A DNA stretch of 64,000 bases from Verrucomicrobiota bacterium. Lineage in GTDB: Bacteria; Verrucomicrobiota; Verrucomicrobiia; Limisphaerales; JADJPG01. Position numbers and translations under genes: made by a program. The notes under the pieces are model-generated. The model made no database searches. It was not told the DNA's origin and saw nothing but the letters and a program-made list of their open reading frames with translations. Below, piece after piece: positions 46,652 through 56,245 of the stretch (the first letter of the stretch is position 1; every line of letters begins with the position of its first letter). The stretch covers positions 3,806 through 67,805 of the forward strand of contig JADJPG010000046.1 in the NCBI GenBank assembly GCA_016713365.1. The letters are read 5' to 3'.

Positions 46652-47858
46652 ATGAGCCTCGAAGACAAACTTTACCCGTTGCTCTCGGTTTACGAGCGGA
46701 TGCCGCACGGGCTCAAGCGCGCCATCGGCTGGACGTATCGCCAGCTTGCCGACTGGTTTCCGGCTCGGCGCGCGTTACGCGGAGTTTCGTCAACTGACCC
46801 ACGACGTGGAGAGTTGGTCACTCGAGCAAGTTCAGGAGTATCAGCTCAAGCAGCTTCGCCAGACGCTCATTCAGGCTGGGAACTATTGCCCGTTTTATCA
46901 GCACCGATTTGCCAAGGCGGGCTTTCGGCCTGAGCTGCTCAAGAACTCGGAAGATCTGAGCGAGTGTCCGCTGCTCACCAAGCAGGACTTGCTGGAACAT
47001 CGCGATGAAATGATCTCCTCGGCGGTGCCGAAGAAGCAGCGGCTCTACATCACGACCGGCGGCTCAACCGGCGTTCCGGTGGGATTTTATTTGCAGAAAG
47101 GCGTGAGTCGTCCGAAGGAGCAGGCCTTCCTCGAAGCCCAATGGAAACGCGGCGGATACTTCGATGGGGCGCGGCTCGCGGTGATTCGCGGCCACGTCAC
47201 GAGCGACAAGTCGGGAGGCGACATCGCGAGCTACGATGCGACGCGCGACTGGCTGATGCTGTCGTCGTATCACCTCACCGAGGAACGGCTGCCCGAATAC
47301 CTTGCCGCCATCGAGCGCTTCCGGCCGGACCTGCTTCACGCGTATCCAAGCGCCGCGTTGCAGTTGGCAGAGTTTCTCGAACGCGCCGGACAGTCGTGGC
47401 GCTTGCCGTTGCGCGGATTGCTCGCTGGTTCCGAACGTCTCACGTTGCCGCAGAAGCGCCTGCTCGAACGCGTCTTCAAGTGTCGCGTGTATCGCTGGTA
47501 CGGTCACAGCGAACGTGTGGTGTTGGCAGGCGAGGGACGAAAGTCCGAGCTGTTTTACTTCTGGCCGACGTATGGGTTCGTGGAGTTCGGAACACCGAAC
47601 GAAGACGGCTTGTGCGAAGTGATCGGCACGAGTTTTCACAATCTCGCGATGCCGCTAATTCGCTATCGCACGGGCGACTATGTTCGACTTGCCGATCCGC
47701 GCACGGATGGCGAATTGGAATTCCCGTGGCCGGCGGCGTCCGCGGTGGACGGACGTGAGCAGGAGTTTTTGGTGGACGCTGCGGGAGGTCGCCGAAACCG
47801 AAAAGACGTCGCGAGGGAAACATCGCTGGATTGTGAGCAAGCTGTGACGGCGGCTTAA
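46652..47858 (+). CDS. PaaK/CapK-like adenylating enzyme, frameshifted
   Basis: The N-terminus (from ATG 46652, MSLEDKLYPLLSVYERMPHGL) is in one frame and the remainder in another. Removing one base from CC at 46760-46761 joins TYRQLADWF to RLGARYAEFRQLTHD. The body is PaaK/CapK-like (ITTGGSTGVPVGFY adenylation loop, YPSAALQLAEFLE, WYGHSERVVLAGEG, MPLIRYRTGDYVRL). The usual C-terminal about 70 residues are missing: after GREQEFLVDAAG the tail is unlike the family. An alternative frame there reads FWWTLREVAETEKTSRGKHRW and ends at 47847. CapK proteins occur in capsule loci, where their role is unclear. Confidence 0.72.
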
Positions 47859-47936
47859 GCGTTGAAGCTTCCTGCCGTTCAATGGTTTGATCCGCGCGCG
47901 GGTTTTCGGGAAACAGATTTCGGGATACATCGAACT

Positions 47937-50120
47937 TTGAAACAAATCGCTCAATATCAGGACGGACGGCTGGAATTGCAGGACGTGCCCATGCCCACGC
48001 CGCCGCCCGGCGGGGTGCTGGTGCGCGTGACGCATTCGGTCATCAGCGTCGGCACAGAGAAGATGAAGGTCGAGCAGGCGAAGATGAACCTGCTCCAGAA
48101 AGCCAAGGCGCGTCCCGACCAGGTGCGCAAGGTGCTCGACACCGCGAAGACGCTCGGCTGGAAGGCCGCGCTCGACAAGGTGCGCAATCGCCTCGAGACA
48201 CCGACGCCGCTCGGCTACAGCGCGGCGGGAGTGGTGGAAGCGGTCGATCCGTTGAACACACGCTTTCGCGTGGGCGACAACGTGGCTTGCGGCGGCAATG
48301 AAACTGCGCTGCACGCAGAGTTCATCGCGGTGCCGGACATGCTCATGGCAAAAGTTCCCGAGGGCGTCGAGAACTGGCAGGCGGCTTACACGACGATTGT
48401 CTCCATCGCGCTTCAGACGGTGCGCCAGCTCGAGCCGACGATCGGCGAGCGCGTATTGGTGACGGGGCAGGGTTTGGTCGGTTTGCTTATCACGGCGTTG
48501 CTGCGCGCGAATGGCGCGCGGGTGATGGCGGTGGATCTGGCGCCGGCGCGCAAGTCGTTCGCCGAGGCGATGGGTGCCGAGAAGTTTGTCATTCCGAGCC
48601 AGCAGAATCTCGCCGACGAAGTGCGCGCCTGGACGGAAGGCTACGGCGTCGATGCGGTCGTGCTTGCCACCGCGACGCAGAACAACGCGCCGACGGAACA
48701 GGCCATTGATGTCATTCGCGATCGCGGACGCATCGTGGTCGTCGGCAACACGAAGGTGGATCTGCTTTGGAAGTACGCCTACGAGAAGGAAATCTCCGTG
48801 CGCTACTCGCGCAGCTACGGCCCGGGCCGCTACGATCCGGCTTACGAGTGGGGCGGAACGGATTATCCGATCGGCTATGTCCGTTGGACGGAGCAACGGA
48901 ATTTCGACGCGTGCCTGCACTTGATGAAAACGGGCCAACTCGACCTCGGTGCGATCACGACGCGCCGTGTGGCGTTCGCGGATTCGCTTGGCGTTTATCA
49001 GGAGTTGCTCGGCGAAGGCGCGGCGAAGGAAGTGGGCGTGGTGCTGGAGTACGCGAAGAGTTCGGAGTTCGGAGTTTCGGGTTCAGAGTCGGCTACACGC
49101 ACGCAGTCGGCAGTAAACTCAAAACCCGGAACCCAAAACTCGAAACTGAGTTCACCGGTTTCGCGCCTCGACGTGATCGGCGCAGGAAATTTCGCGCGGA
49201 CGATGTTGTTGCCGCACCTCAAGGACAAGATTCCGTTCGGCACGGTGGTGAACAACACCGCGCTGTCGGCGAATCACGTGAAGTCCAAGTTCGGTTTCAC
49301 GGACGCGGCGACGGATTACGCAAGCTTGTTCGGGAGGCAGGAGAATGCCGCAGTCATCGTCGCGACGCGGCATCATCTGCACGCGCCGATTGTGAAGTCA
49401 GCACTGGCGGCGAATCGCCACGTGTTCGTCGAGAAGCCGCTCTGCCTCACGCGCGAGGAACTAGCGGAGATCGATGCGGTGCTGGCGAAGAGTTCCGGCT
49501 CGGTGCAGGTCGGATTCAACCGTCGCTTTGCTGGGGCGAGCACCGACTTGAAAAAGCTCTTGCGCGCGACGCCCGGACCTAAGACCGCGAGCTTCCGAGT
49601 GGCGCCGGGCAAGCTGGACCCGACCCATTGGTACGCGAACTACGCCGAGAGCGGCGGGCGCGTGCTCGGCGAGGCGTGTCACTTCCTCGATTACTTTTGT
49701 TTCCTCTTCGACTCGAAACCGGTCCGCGTGCTGGCGCAGACGACATGGCCGGCGAGCGGACGGTTGCCGTTCCCGGACAGCGTCACGGCGCAGATCGAGT
49801 TCGCGGATGGTTCGTGCGGACAACTCGTTTACTCGGCGGAAGGTGATTCGAGCTGGCCGAAGGAAGTGTGCACGGTGTACGGCGCGGGCTTCGTCGCGGA
49901 GATTGAGAATTACCAGAAGCTCGTCATCCACCGCGGACGCAAGGCGACGACGCATTCCTACAACGGCAAGGGCCACGCGGAGCAGATGGCGGCGTGGACG
50001 GCGTTCCTGCGGGGCGGGGCGGAACATCCCTTGCCCTACGAGCAATCGCGCCAGAGCATGATGTTGACCTTCGCGGTGCTGGAATCAATTCAGGCCGGGC
50101 GAAGTGTGGGGATTTCCTGA
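47937..50120 (+). CDS. Bi-domain oxidoreductase (zinc-dehydrogenase plus Gfo/Idh/MocA)
   Basis: A 727-residue fusion. Domain 1 (about 1-370) is a medium-chain dehydrogenase-like domain (MKQIAQYQDGRLELQDV, TPLGYSAAGVVEAVD, VLVTGQGLVGLLITALL). Domain 2 (about 405-727) is a Gfo/Idh/MocA domain (LDVIGAGNFARTMLLPHL, HVFVEKPLCLT, GEACHFLDYFCFLF). The start is TTG 47937, where the family N-terminus begins; the ATG upstream gives extra residues. Such fusions occur with heparinase II/III genes in capsule loci, as here, and probably act on a sugar-nucleotide or oligosaccharide. The linker (about 374-405) is made entirely by a palindromic repeat. Confidence 0.88.
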   Translation: MKQIAQYQDGRLELQDVPMPTPPPGGVLVRVTHSVISVGTEKMKVEQAKMNLLQKAKARPDQVRKVLDTAKTLGWKAALDKVRNRLETPTPLGYSAAGVVEAVDPLNTRFRVGDNVACGGNETALHAEFIAVPDMLMAKVPEGVENWQAAYTTIVSIALQTVRQLEPTIGERVLVTGQGLVGLLITALLRANGARVMAVDLAPARKSFAEAMGAEKFVIPSQQNLADEVRAWTEGYGVDAVVLATATQNNAPTEQAIDVIRDRGRIVVVGNTKVDLLWKYAYEKEISVRYSRSYGPGRYDPAYEWGGTDYPIGYVRWTEQRNFDACLHLMKTGQLDLGAITTRRVAFADSLGVYQELLGEGAAKEVGVVLEYAKSSEFGVSGSESATRTQSAVNSKPGTQNSKLSSPVSRLDVIGAGNFARTMLLPHLKDKIPFGTVVNNTALSANHVKSKFGFTDAATDYASLFGRQENAAVIVATRHHLHAPIVKSALAANRHVFVEKPLCLTREELAEIDAVLAKSSGSVQVGFNRRFAGASTDLKKLLRATPGPKTASFRVAPGKLDPTHWYANYAESGGRVLGEACHFLDYFCFLFDSKPVRVLAQTTWPASGRLPFPDSVTAQIEFADGSCGQLVYSAEGDSSWPKEVCTVYGAGFVAEIENYQKLVIHRGRKATTHSYNGKGHAEQMAAWTAFLRGGAEHPLPYEQSRQSMMLTFAVLESIQAGRSVGIS
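49057..49156. repeat. In-frame palindromic element in the bi-domain gene linker
   Basis: The left part (ttcggagttcggagtttcgg and on to 49090) and the right part (49115-49153) form an imperfect inverted repeat around a 24-base loop. The encoded peptide contains SEFGVSGSES ... VNSKPGTQNSKLSS. The right half matches the nirA and nasA elements at the DNA and peptide level. It sits exactly between the two enzyme domains. Confidence 0.75.
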
Positions 50121-50121
50121 C

Positions 50122-50580
50122 GTGGACTGGACGCATCTTCATCTCGCGCTTAATCACGTTCCGGTGCTCGGGACGCCGTTCCTGCTGGGCTTCTTTCTGT
50201 GGAGCTGGGCGCGCGGGCAAACGGTGACGCTGCGGTTTTGCCTCTGGCTGTTCGTCGTGCTGGCCGCGGCGTCGATCGCCATCAAGTTCACGGGCGATTT
50301 CTCGGCGGAAGCTTTGGAGAAAACTCCGGGCTTCGACAAGGCGCTGATCGAGCGGCACGAACAATCGGCGGATCAGGCGACGACCGGCGTGTTCTTCATG
50401 GGCATTGCCGCGGCGGTGGCGCTGTTCTTTTCACGTGGCGGGCGACCGACGCCGAAGTGGTCACTGGGACTTCTTGCGATTCTCGCGCTGGCGACGTTTC
50501 TCCTGATGGTCCGCACCGCGAACTTCGGCGGGCACATCCGGCATCCGGAGATTCGGCCGGCGCCAGCGCAGACGCCATGA
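50122..50580 (+). CDS. Small membrane protein, DUF2231-like
   Basis: A 152-residue protein with about four membrane helices. THLHLALNHVPVLGTPFLLGFFLWSW and IERHEQSADQATTGVFFMGIAA match the DUF2231-like pattern (LHLxLNHxPxxG ... HE). The GTG at 50122, 1 base after the previous stop, is the simplest start; GTG 50104 is possible. It overlaps the heparinase gene by ATGA. The function is unknown and its place inside an EPS operon is unusual. Confidence 0.72.
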   Translation: MDWTHLHLALNHVPVLGTPFLLGFFLWSWARGQTVTLRFCLWLFVVLAAASIAIKFTGDFSAEALEKTPGFDKALIERHEQSADQATTGVFFMGIAAAVALFFSRGGRPTPKWSLGLLAILALATFLLMVRTANFGGHIRHPEIRPAPAQTP

Positions 50581-52619
50581 GTAAGCTGGGATGGTACTGG
50601 CATCGGCTGCGGGCGATGAGCCCGGGCGAGATGGTGCTGCACGCGCGGAAAAAGCTGCGGCAATCGGCGGATGCGAAGCGCACGTCATGGCCCGAGGTTG
50701 ATCTCAGTTCGCCAGGAGCATTTCCAAAGTTGCCGAAGCCGGAGGATGCGCCGGAGGTTTTGCGCGAGGCGTTGAAGCGTGATGTGGAAAACATTCTCGC
50801 TGGACGCTGGCGGTTCTTTGGGCATCTCGAAGTGCAGGTCGATGACCCGCCGAAGTGGCAATACGATTATCTCGTGCGCCGAGACGTGGAGAGCACGGCG
50901 TCGGCGTTTAAGCTGAACTACCGTTCGCTGTCGGATGGAGTGGATTCCAAGTTGGTTTGGGAGCCGAGTCGCTGGAACCAGCTCGTGCGCCTGGCGATGG
51001 CGGCGTATGTCCTCGGGGATCGTCGGGCGGCGGAGAAGTGCGTGGAGTGGCTGCAGGACTGGGTGACGCACAACCCTCCCTATCGCGGCTGGAACTGGAC
51101 GAGCGCGCTGGAGGTCGGGCTGCGGCTGATTCAGTTCGCGTGGATGGATGCAATGCTGACGCCAAACGCGGAGCACAAAACTCGGAACGCGGAATTGGAG
51201 GGGCGATTGGCCAAACTTCGCGCTTCGATTCTTCCGCCACATGTTTGGTACGCGTGGCGACACAAGTCGTTCGGGTCGTCGGCCAACAATCATCTGCTCG
51301 GAGAACTCGTCGGCTGCATCGTGGCGACGGCGCGCTGGCCGGAATTAGCAAAGTGCGGGGCGTCGCTGGAGGAATTGCAGTGGCTCTGGGAGCACGAGGT
51401 GCTCGCGCAGTTCGCGGAGGACGGCGGGAACAAGGAGCAGGCGCTGAACTACCAGTTGTTTTCGTGGGAATTCTGCTGGCAGGCGCGCATGGCACTGGTC
51501 GCTGCGGGCCGGAAGATCTCGGCGGAGGTGGACGAACGACTTCGGCGCGCCGCGCAGTTCTTCGTGGATGTGCAGGTGCCGAGCGACCCGTGGGATTACG
51601 GCGATTCGGACAGTGCGTTCGTGACGCCGCTCTTTGCGGATGACCGCAAGGTCGTGGCGGAATGGCATGAATGGTTTCGCGCGCCGGCCAAGGAGCAGGC
51701 TTTGGAGTATTGGATGGGTGCGGCGAGGCGGGAATTCGGAACATTAGTATTGGACGGTTCTGAATGGCGATCGGTGAATACACCAACGCCCCAGTATTGG
51801 GATTCCGAGCGTCCCACTGAATCTGGGCGTCAAGCGACGCTCAGAATCAGAGGAAAGTGGCTATCTCATGAGGAGAGTGGAATTGCTATTGGGACCGTAG
51901 GGCCATTGATTGCCAGATTGGATTGGTCGCGGCTTGGGCTGGGGAGTATGGCAGCACACGGACATCTCGATGCCCTTCACATCAGCCTGTGGGATCGAGA
52001 AACAGCTCTGGTGATCGATCCCGGAACCGGAGCGTATCATGCGGATAAGAAGTTGAGGAACTGGCTCGCGTCACGTTCCGCTCACAATTCACCTTGCCTA
52101 GATAAAATCCGAGAATGGCCCGAACGAATGGGGCCCTTTTTGTGGCGATGCCAACATTACCTGCCTCGTGGAGCGGAACTCGACAACGGGGGATACCGGA
52201 TGAACCTATTCCTTTCTGATACGGATTCAAACGGCATGGCTGTTTTCTATAGGGAGGTAGACGTTTCGGGTGACGGATTCTTGGTCTGTGATCGGGAGGG
52301 TAGTCGAAAACGCTCCTTTTCCGTTCGCTGGCAGTTCGCGCCGGACTCCCGCGTCGGCGATTTGGGCAGCCGGCGTTACCGAGTCACCCGTCACGGTGTG
52401 TCGATGGTGGTTCAAGTGAGTGCGGATTGGGCCGAAGTATGGTGCGTGACGGAACAGAGTCAGGTCGCCCAGGCCGATCCGGACGCGCCGCTGGCAGGTA
52501 CGGTGTCGCCGGCGTTTCGCAAGACGGTGTGGGCACCGTATCTCAAGCTCGTGGCGCGTCCGCAGGGGGACAAACCTTGCGTTTTCAGCACCACGTTTTT
52601 AGCCTCCGCGCGCTCATGA
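50577..52619 (+). CDS. Heparinase II/III-family protein
   Basis: A 680-residue protein. Helical alginate-lyase-like domain (about 90-350: WNWTSALEVGLRLIQFAWM, FGSSANNHLLGELVG, FAEDGGNKEQALNYQLFSWEF) followed by the heparinase II/III beta-sandwich (MAAHGHLDALHISLWDRETALVIDPGTGAYH). ATG 50577 overlaps the upstream stop (ATGA). No signal peptide is seen at MSKLGWYWHRL, so it probably works on intracellular or membrane-linked glycans in a capsule/EPS pathway. A short repeat (51165-51200) encodes NAEHKTRNAELE between helices. It overlaps the next gene by ATGA. Confidence 0.9.
   Translation: MSKLGWYWHRLRAMSPGEMVLHARKKLRQSADAKRTSWPEVDLSSPGAFPKLPKPEDAPEVLREALKRDVENILAGRWRFFGHLEVQVDDPPKWQYDYLVRRDVESTASAFKLNYRSLSDGVDSKLVWEPSRWNQLVRLAMAAYVLGDRRAAEKCVEWLQDWVTHNPPYRGWNWTSALEVGLRLIQFAWMDAMLTPNAEHKTRNAELEGRLAKLRASILPPHVWYAWRHKSFGSSANNHLLGELVGCIVATARWPELAKCGASLEELQWLWEHEVLAQFAEDGGNKEQALNYQLFSWEFCWQARMALVAAGRKISAEVDERLRRAAQFFVDVQVPSDPWDYGDSDSAFVTPLFADDRKVVAEWHEWFRAPAKEQALEYWMGAARREFGTLVLDGSEWRSVNTPTPQYWDSERPTESGRQATLRIRGKWLSHEESGIAIGTVGPLIARLDWSRLGLGSMAAHGHLDALHISLWDRETALVIDPGTGAYHADKKLRNWLASRSAHNSPCLDKIREWPERMGPFLWRCQHYLPRGAELDNGGYRMNLFLSDTDSNGMAVFYREVDVSGDGFLVCDREGSRKRSFSVRWQFAPDSRVGDLGSRRYRVTRHGVSMVVQVSADWAEVWCVTEQSQVAQADPDAPLAGTVSPAFRKTVWAPYLKLVARPQGDKPCVFSTTFLASARS
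51165..51200. repeat. In-frame short repeat inside the heparinase-like gene
   Basis: An aacgcgga unit occurs at 51165-51172 and 51186-51193, and the segment encodes NAEHKTRNAELE in an otherwise conserved helical region. The wording resembles the Asn/Glu/Lys-rich peptides of the other in-frame elements, but there is no palindrome here. Confidence 0.5.
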
Positions 52620-53917
52620 ACATCAGCATCTTTGGCCTTGGTTATGTCGGTGCGGTTACCGCGGGTTGTCTGGCCCGGCAGGGACATCGCATCGTCGGCG
52701 TGGATGTTCATCTGCAGAAGGTCGAGTCGTTCAACGCCGGCATTCCGCCGATCATCGAGCCAGGTCTGGAAGATCTGCTGAAAACGGCGAAGGCGAAGGG
52801 ACTGCTCCGCGCGACGGTGAGTTGCGAGGAAGCCATCAACGATACAGAGCTTTCGATCGTGTGTGTGGGAACGCCGTCAAAGGTGACGGGGGCGTTGGAT
52901 TTGAGTTTCGTTCGCGGGGTGGTGGACCAGATCGGCAATGCGCTGCGGAAGAAGACGAAGAGTCACGCGCTGGTGATGCGCAGCACGATGCTTCCGGGCA
53001 GCACGCAGGCGATCACTCAGGAGCTGTTGTCGGACTTGATGGCGGTGCGTTTGTTGCAGGTGTTTTATTATCCAGAGTTTTTGCGCGAGAGCACGGCGGT
53101 GGCGGATTTCGAGAATCCCTCGCTCGCGGTCGTGGGCACGCGCGATGGCGGGAAGCCTTCGGCCGAGCTGATGAAGTCGCTCTTCGGTGAGAAGGCGGCG
53201 GTGGTGAATTGGAACACTGCCGAGATGGTGAAGTACGCGTGCAACGCGTTTCACGCGACGAAGATTACGTTCGCGAACGAGATTGGTCGCGTGGGCAAGC
53301 AGATGGGCATCGACGCACGCGCGGTGATGGAGCTGCTCTGTCAGGACACGAAGTTGAATCTCTCGCCATACTACATGAAACCCGGAAATCCGTTCGGAGG
53401 ATCGTGCCTGCCGAAGGACGTGCGCGCGCTGACGAATCACGCGCGCATGAACGGCGTGAGCTTGCCGATGCTCGACAACTTGCTTCCGAGCAACGAGCGA
53501 CATCTCCAGAGCCTGCTGAGTTTGATCACGGAGTCAGGCCAGAGCGAAGTGGTGATTCTCGGGATGACCTTCAAGTCGAACACGGACGACTTGCGCGAGA
53601 GCGCGATGGTGGAAGTGGCGCAGACTTTGTTGGGTCGCGGCTTCAAGCTTCGCATCTACGATCCGGCGTTGAATCTCGCGGCTCTCGTGGGCGCGAACAA
53701 GCGGGTGATTGATTCGAAGATGCCTCACTTGGCGAGTTTGTTGTGTCCGGATCTGAAGACGGCGCTTGGCTCGCAAGGCTTGGTGGTCGCGGCGCAAAAG
53801 TGCGCGCCCGTTGCGGACCTCAAGCAGTTCATCACGGCGCAGCATCATGTGGTGGACGTGAACGGCTGGCCGGAGTTGCGTGAGTTGCCGTCGAAGTACG
53901 AAGGGTTCTGCTGGTGA
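52616..53917 (+). CDS. Nucleotide-sugar dehydrogenase, GDP-mannose/UDP-glucose type
   Basis: A 433-residue dehydrogenase: ISIFGLGYVGAVTAGCLARQGH, EPGLEDLL, and the complete active site FGGSCLPKDVRAL with Cys264, plus the C-terminal ILGMTFKSNTDDLRES. This is close to AlgD and makes a uronic acid nucleotide for polysaccharide. It starts by ATGA overlap with the heparinase gene. Compare the Cys-less homologue at 35388. UDP-Glc or GDP-Man cannot be told apart from sequence alone. Confidence 0.9.
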   Translation: MNISIFGLGYVGAVTAGCLARQGHRIVGVDVHLQKVESFNAGIPPIIEPGLEDLLKTAKAKGLLRATVSCEEAINDTELSIVCVGTPSKVTGALDLSFVRGVVDQIGNALRKKTKSHALVMRSTMLPGSTQAITQELLSDLMAVRLLQVFYYPEFLRESTAVADFENPSLAVVGTRDGGKPSAELMKSLFGEKAAVVNWNTAEMVKYACNAFHATKITFANEIGRVGKQMGIDARAVMELLCQDTKLNLSPYYMKPGNPFGGSCLPKDVRALTNHARMNGVSLPMLDNLLPSNERHLQSLLSLITESGQSEVVILGMTFKSNTDDLRESAMVEVAQTLLGRGFKLRIYDPALNLAALVGANKRVIDSKMPHLASLLCPDLKTALGSQGLVVAAQKCAPVADLKQFITAQHHVVDVNGWPELRELPSKYEGFCW

Positions 53918-53921
53918 CGTT

Positions 53922-55109
53922 GTGAGCAAGCCCGCCATCCTCATTCTGGTCGAGAATCTCCCGGTGCCGCTGGACCGCCGCGTGTGGCAGGAGTCGTGTG
54001 CCTTGCGCGATGCGGGCTACGAAGTGGTGGTGATTTGTCCGCAGATGCGCGGCTACACCAAGCCCTACGAGTTGCTCGATGGCATTCACATCTACCGCCA
54101 TTGGATTAGCGACGAAGCGGGCGGGTTTGTTGGGTTCTTTGGCGAGTATGCGTCGGCATTGTGGGGCGAATGGTGGTTGGCGTGGAAGGCGTGGCGGCGG
54201 CATCGATTCCAACTGATTCATCTCTGCAATCCACCGGATTTGCTGTGGCTGGTGGCATGGCCGTTCAAGGCGCTGTTCGGCACCAAAGTGATTTACGATG
54301 TTCACGATGCCTGGCCCGAGATGTTTGAGGCGAAGTTTGGCGGGCGCGGATTGTTTTACTGGGCGGTGCGGTGGTTCGAGCGAATGACCTACGCGGTTGC
54401 GGACGTGGTGCTCGTTACCAATCGATCCGTGATGCAAATCGCGCTCGATCGGGGCGGGAAGAACTCATGGGAAGTTTTTGAAGTGCGCACGGCGCCAAAG
54501 ATCGCCACGACTCAGGCGAAGGAAGATCCGTCGTTGCGCAAGGGGCGGAAGTATCTGGTTGGTTACGTCGGAGTGATGGGTAACGCGGACGGCGTGGATT
54601 ATCTGGTGAATGCCGCGGCGCACATCGTTCACAATCTGGGACGGCGCGATGTTCAGTTTTTGCTCATGGGAACCGGTCCAGAGCACGTCAGTCTGGTGGC
54701 ACTGCGGGACAAGCTGGGCTTGCAGGATTACGTCGATTTGCCGGGACGTGTGAGCAACGAGTTTCTGTTCTCGGCCCTGCGGACCATCGACCTCGGTGTG
54801 GCCTGCGATCCGATCAACCCGTACAACGATCACTGCACTATGAACAAAACGCTGGAGTACATGGCGTTTGGGAAACCTCAGGTGCTGTTCGGCACGAAGG
54901 AGGGCAGGGCGTCAGCGGGTGAGGCTGCGGTTTACGTGGATGAGAATTCCGCGGAGAAGCTGGGAGAAGCAGTGCTCCGGACGCTGGATGATGCGGAAGG
55001 GCGGGCGAGGATGGGGCAATTGGGCTTCGAACGAATGCGAACGGTTTTGAATTGGGAACGTTCGGTGGAGCAGCTCGTAACGGCTTACGGCAGAGTCCTC
55101 GAAGGGTGA
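53922..55109 (+). CDS. GT4-family glycosyltransferase
   Basis: A 395-residue GT-B transferase with N-terminal SKPAILILVENLPVPLDRRVWQE, HLCNPPDLLWLVAWPF, and YLVGYVGVMGNADGVDYLV plus MNKTLEYMAFGKPQVLFG in the donor-binding domain. GTG 53922 is the start because the preceding codons fall outside the family. It lies 4 bases after the dehydrogenase stop. It adds a sugar to the growing repeat unit on the cytoplasmic face. Confidence 0.9.
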   Translation: MSKPAILILVENLPVPLDRRVWQESCALRDAGYEVVVICPQMRGYTKPYELLDGIHIYRHWISDEAGGFVGFFGEYASALWGEWWLAWKAWRRHRFQLIHLCNPPDLLWLVAWPFKALFGTKVIYDVHDAWPEMFEAKFGGRGLFYWAVRWFERMTYAVADVVLVTNRSVMQIALDRGGKNSWEVFEVRTAPKIATTQAKEDPSLRKGRKYLVGYVGVMGNADGVDYLVNAAAHIVHNLGRRDVQFLLMGTGPEHVSLVALRDKLGLQDYVDLPGRVSNEFLFSALRTIDLGVACDPINPYNDHCTMNKTLEYMAFGKPQVLFGTKEGRASAGEAAVYVDENSAEKLGEAVLRTLDDAEGRARMGQLGFERMRTVLNWERSVEQLVTAYGRVLEG

Positions 55110-55249
55110 ACCTCCGCAAAGGATGCGCCGGTGTTTCCGACCGTGATGGCGGTGGAACACCACGTATTTCTACGCAGCTCAAGCCGCGCAATTCGCGGGA
55201 TTGATTGAGCATCTTTCCACTTGTAGTGTCAGTTAGTTGCACACGCAGT

Positions 55250-56245
55250 ATGGCGTCTGAAGTACAAAACAGCAGCGAAGTCGCAAAGCCGGGAATTCTG
55301 GCTGAAGCGCAGGAAGTTTGGCGTGCGATTCCGAACCGGGTCGCGTTGGTCGTGCTGCTTGGGGTGTGGACGGCGCTCTTTCATTGGCTGGGAAATTCCA
55401 CGCTGGGTTATGTCGACACGCCATCTCTCTTCGGCTGGTGGTCGTGGACGATGGAGAATACTCCTGATGAAGAGCATGCTTATCTGATCCCGTTCGTCGT
55501 CGTGGCGTTGTTGTGGTCGCGGCGTGACGAGTTTCTCAAGCTCGACAAGCGAGCGTGGATTCCTGCGCTGGGAGTTTTGTTGCTGGCGATGTTGCTCCAC
55601 ACGGGCGGTTATCTCGTGCAGCAGACGCGCCTTTCGGTCGTGGCGTTTTTCCTCGGGATATACGCGATCGCCGGAATGATGATGGGCCGCTCCTGGATGG
55701 CGGCAACGATCTTCCCATTTTCGTTGTTTGTGTTCTGTGTTCCGCTGGGTGCGGGCGGCACCGAGATTATTTCATTTCCGCTTCGCCTGATGGCGACGAC
55801 GATTACTGCGGTCTTCAGTGACTGGGTTCTCGGCATCAAGGTGGTCCAAAGCGGCACTCAATTGATGGATGCGGGCGGCACTTACCAGTATGAAGTCGCC
55901 GCGGCGTGCAGCGGGATCCGGAGTTTAACAGCGATCGTCGCGTTTAGCGTTGTCTATAGTTACATTTCGTTCAAGACCGGCTGGCGGCGATTGTTGATTG
56001 TGGCTTCGGCCATTCCTCTTGCTGTGGTGGCCAATGTATTTCGGCTGACTCTCATCGTCGTAGCGGCGGAGGCGTTCGGTCAGGATGCAGGAAACTATGT
56101 TCACGAAAGTTCAATTTTCGGTCTCGTTCCTTACATTCCGTCGATTGGCGGAATGCTGTTGCTCGGCTGGTGGTTGAGCGAGGATCGCAAAAAGCGCAAG
56201 GAACCTGAACCGTTGGTTGTGAGCGGCGCGGAGCAAAAATCATGA
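55250..56245 (+). CDS. Exosortase
   Basis: A 331-residue membrane protein with about eight helices. The exosortase catalytic set is visible: Cys220 in AAACSGIRSL, Arg265 in NVFRLT, and His285 in YVHESS, in that order. It starts at ATG 55250 (MASEVQNSS). Exosortases cut C-terminal sorting signals (PEP-CTERM type) and need EpsI-like helpers. EpsI follows immediately. No protein with a clear PEP-CTERM tail is encoded in this window, so its substrates are elsewhere. Its position in an EPS locus is typical. Confidence 0.9.
   Translation: MASEVQNSSEVAKPGILAEAQEVWRAIPNRVALVVLLGVWTALFHWLGNSTLGYVDTPSLFGWWSWTMENTPDEEHAYLIPFVVVALLWSRRDEFLKLDKRAWIPALGVLLLAMLLHTGGYLVQQTRLSVVAFFLGIYAIAGMMMGRSWMAATIFPFSLFVFCVPLGAGGTEIISFPLRLMATTITAVFSDWVLGIKVVQSGTQLMDAGGTYQYEVAAACSGIRSLTAIVAFSVVYSYISFKTGWRRLLIVASAIPLAVVANVFRLTLIVVAAEAFGQDAGNYVHESSIFGLVPYIPSIGGMLLLGWWLSEDRKKRKEPEPLVVSGAEQKS

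Noticed and set aside
47655..48938. Minus-strand open frame (427 codons) opposite the bi-domain gene
   Set aside because: It is a codon-bias shadow, Arg/Ala-rich, with no recognisable domain.
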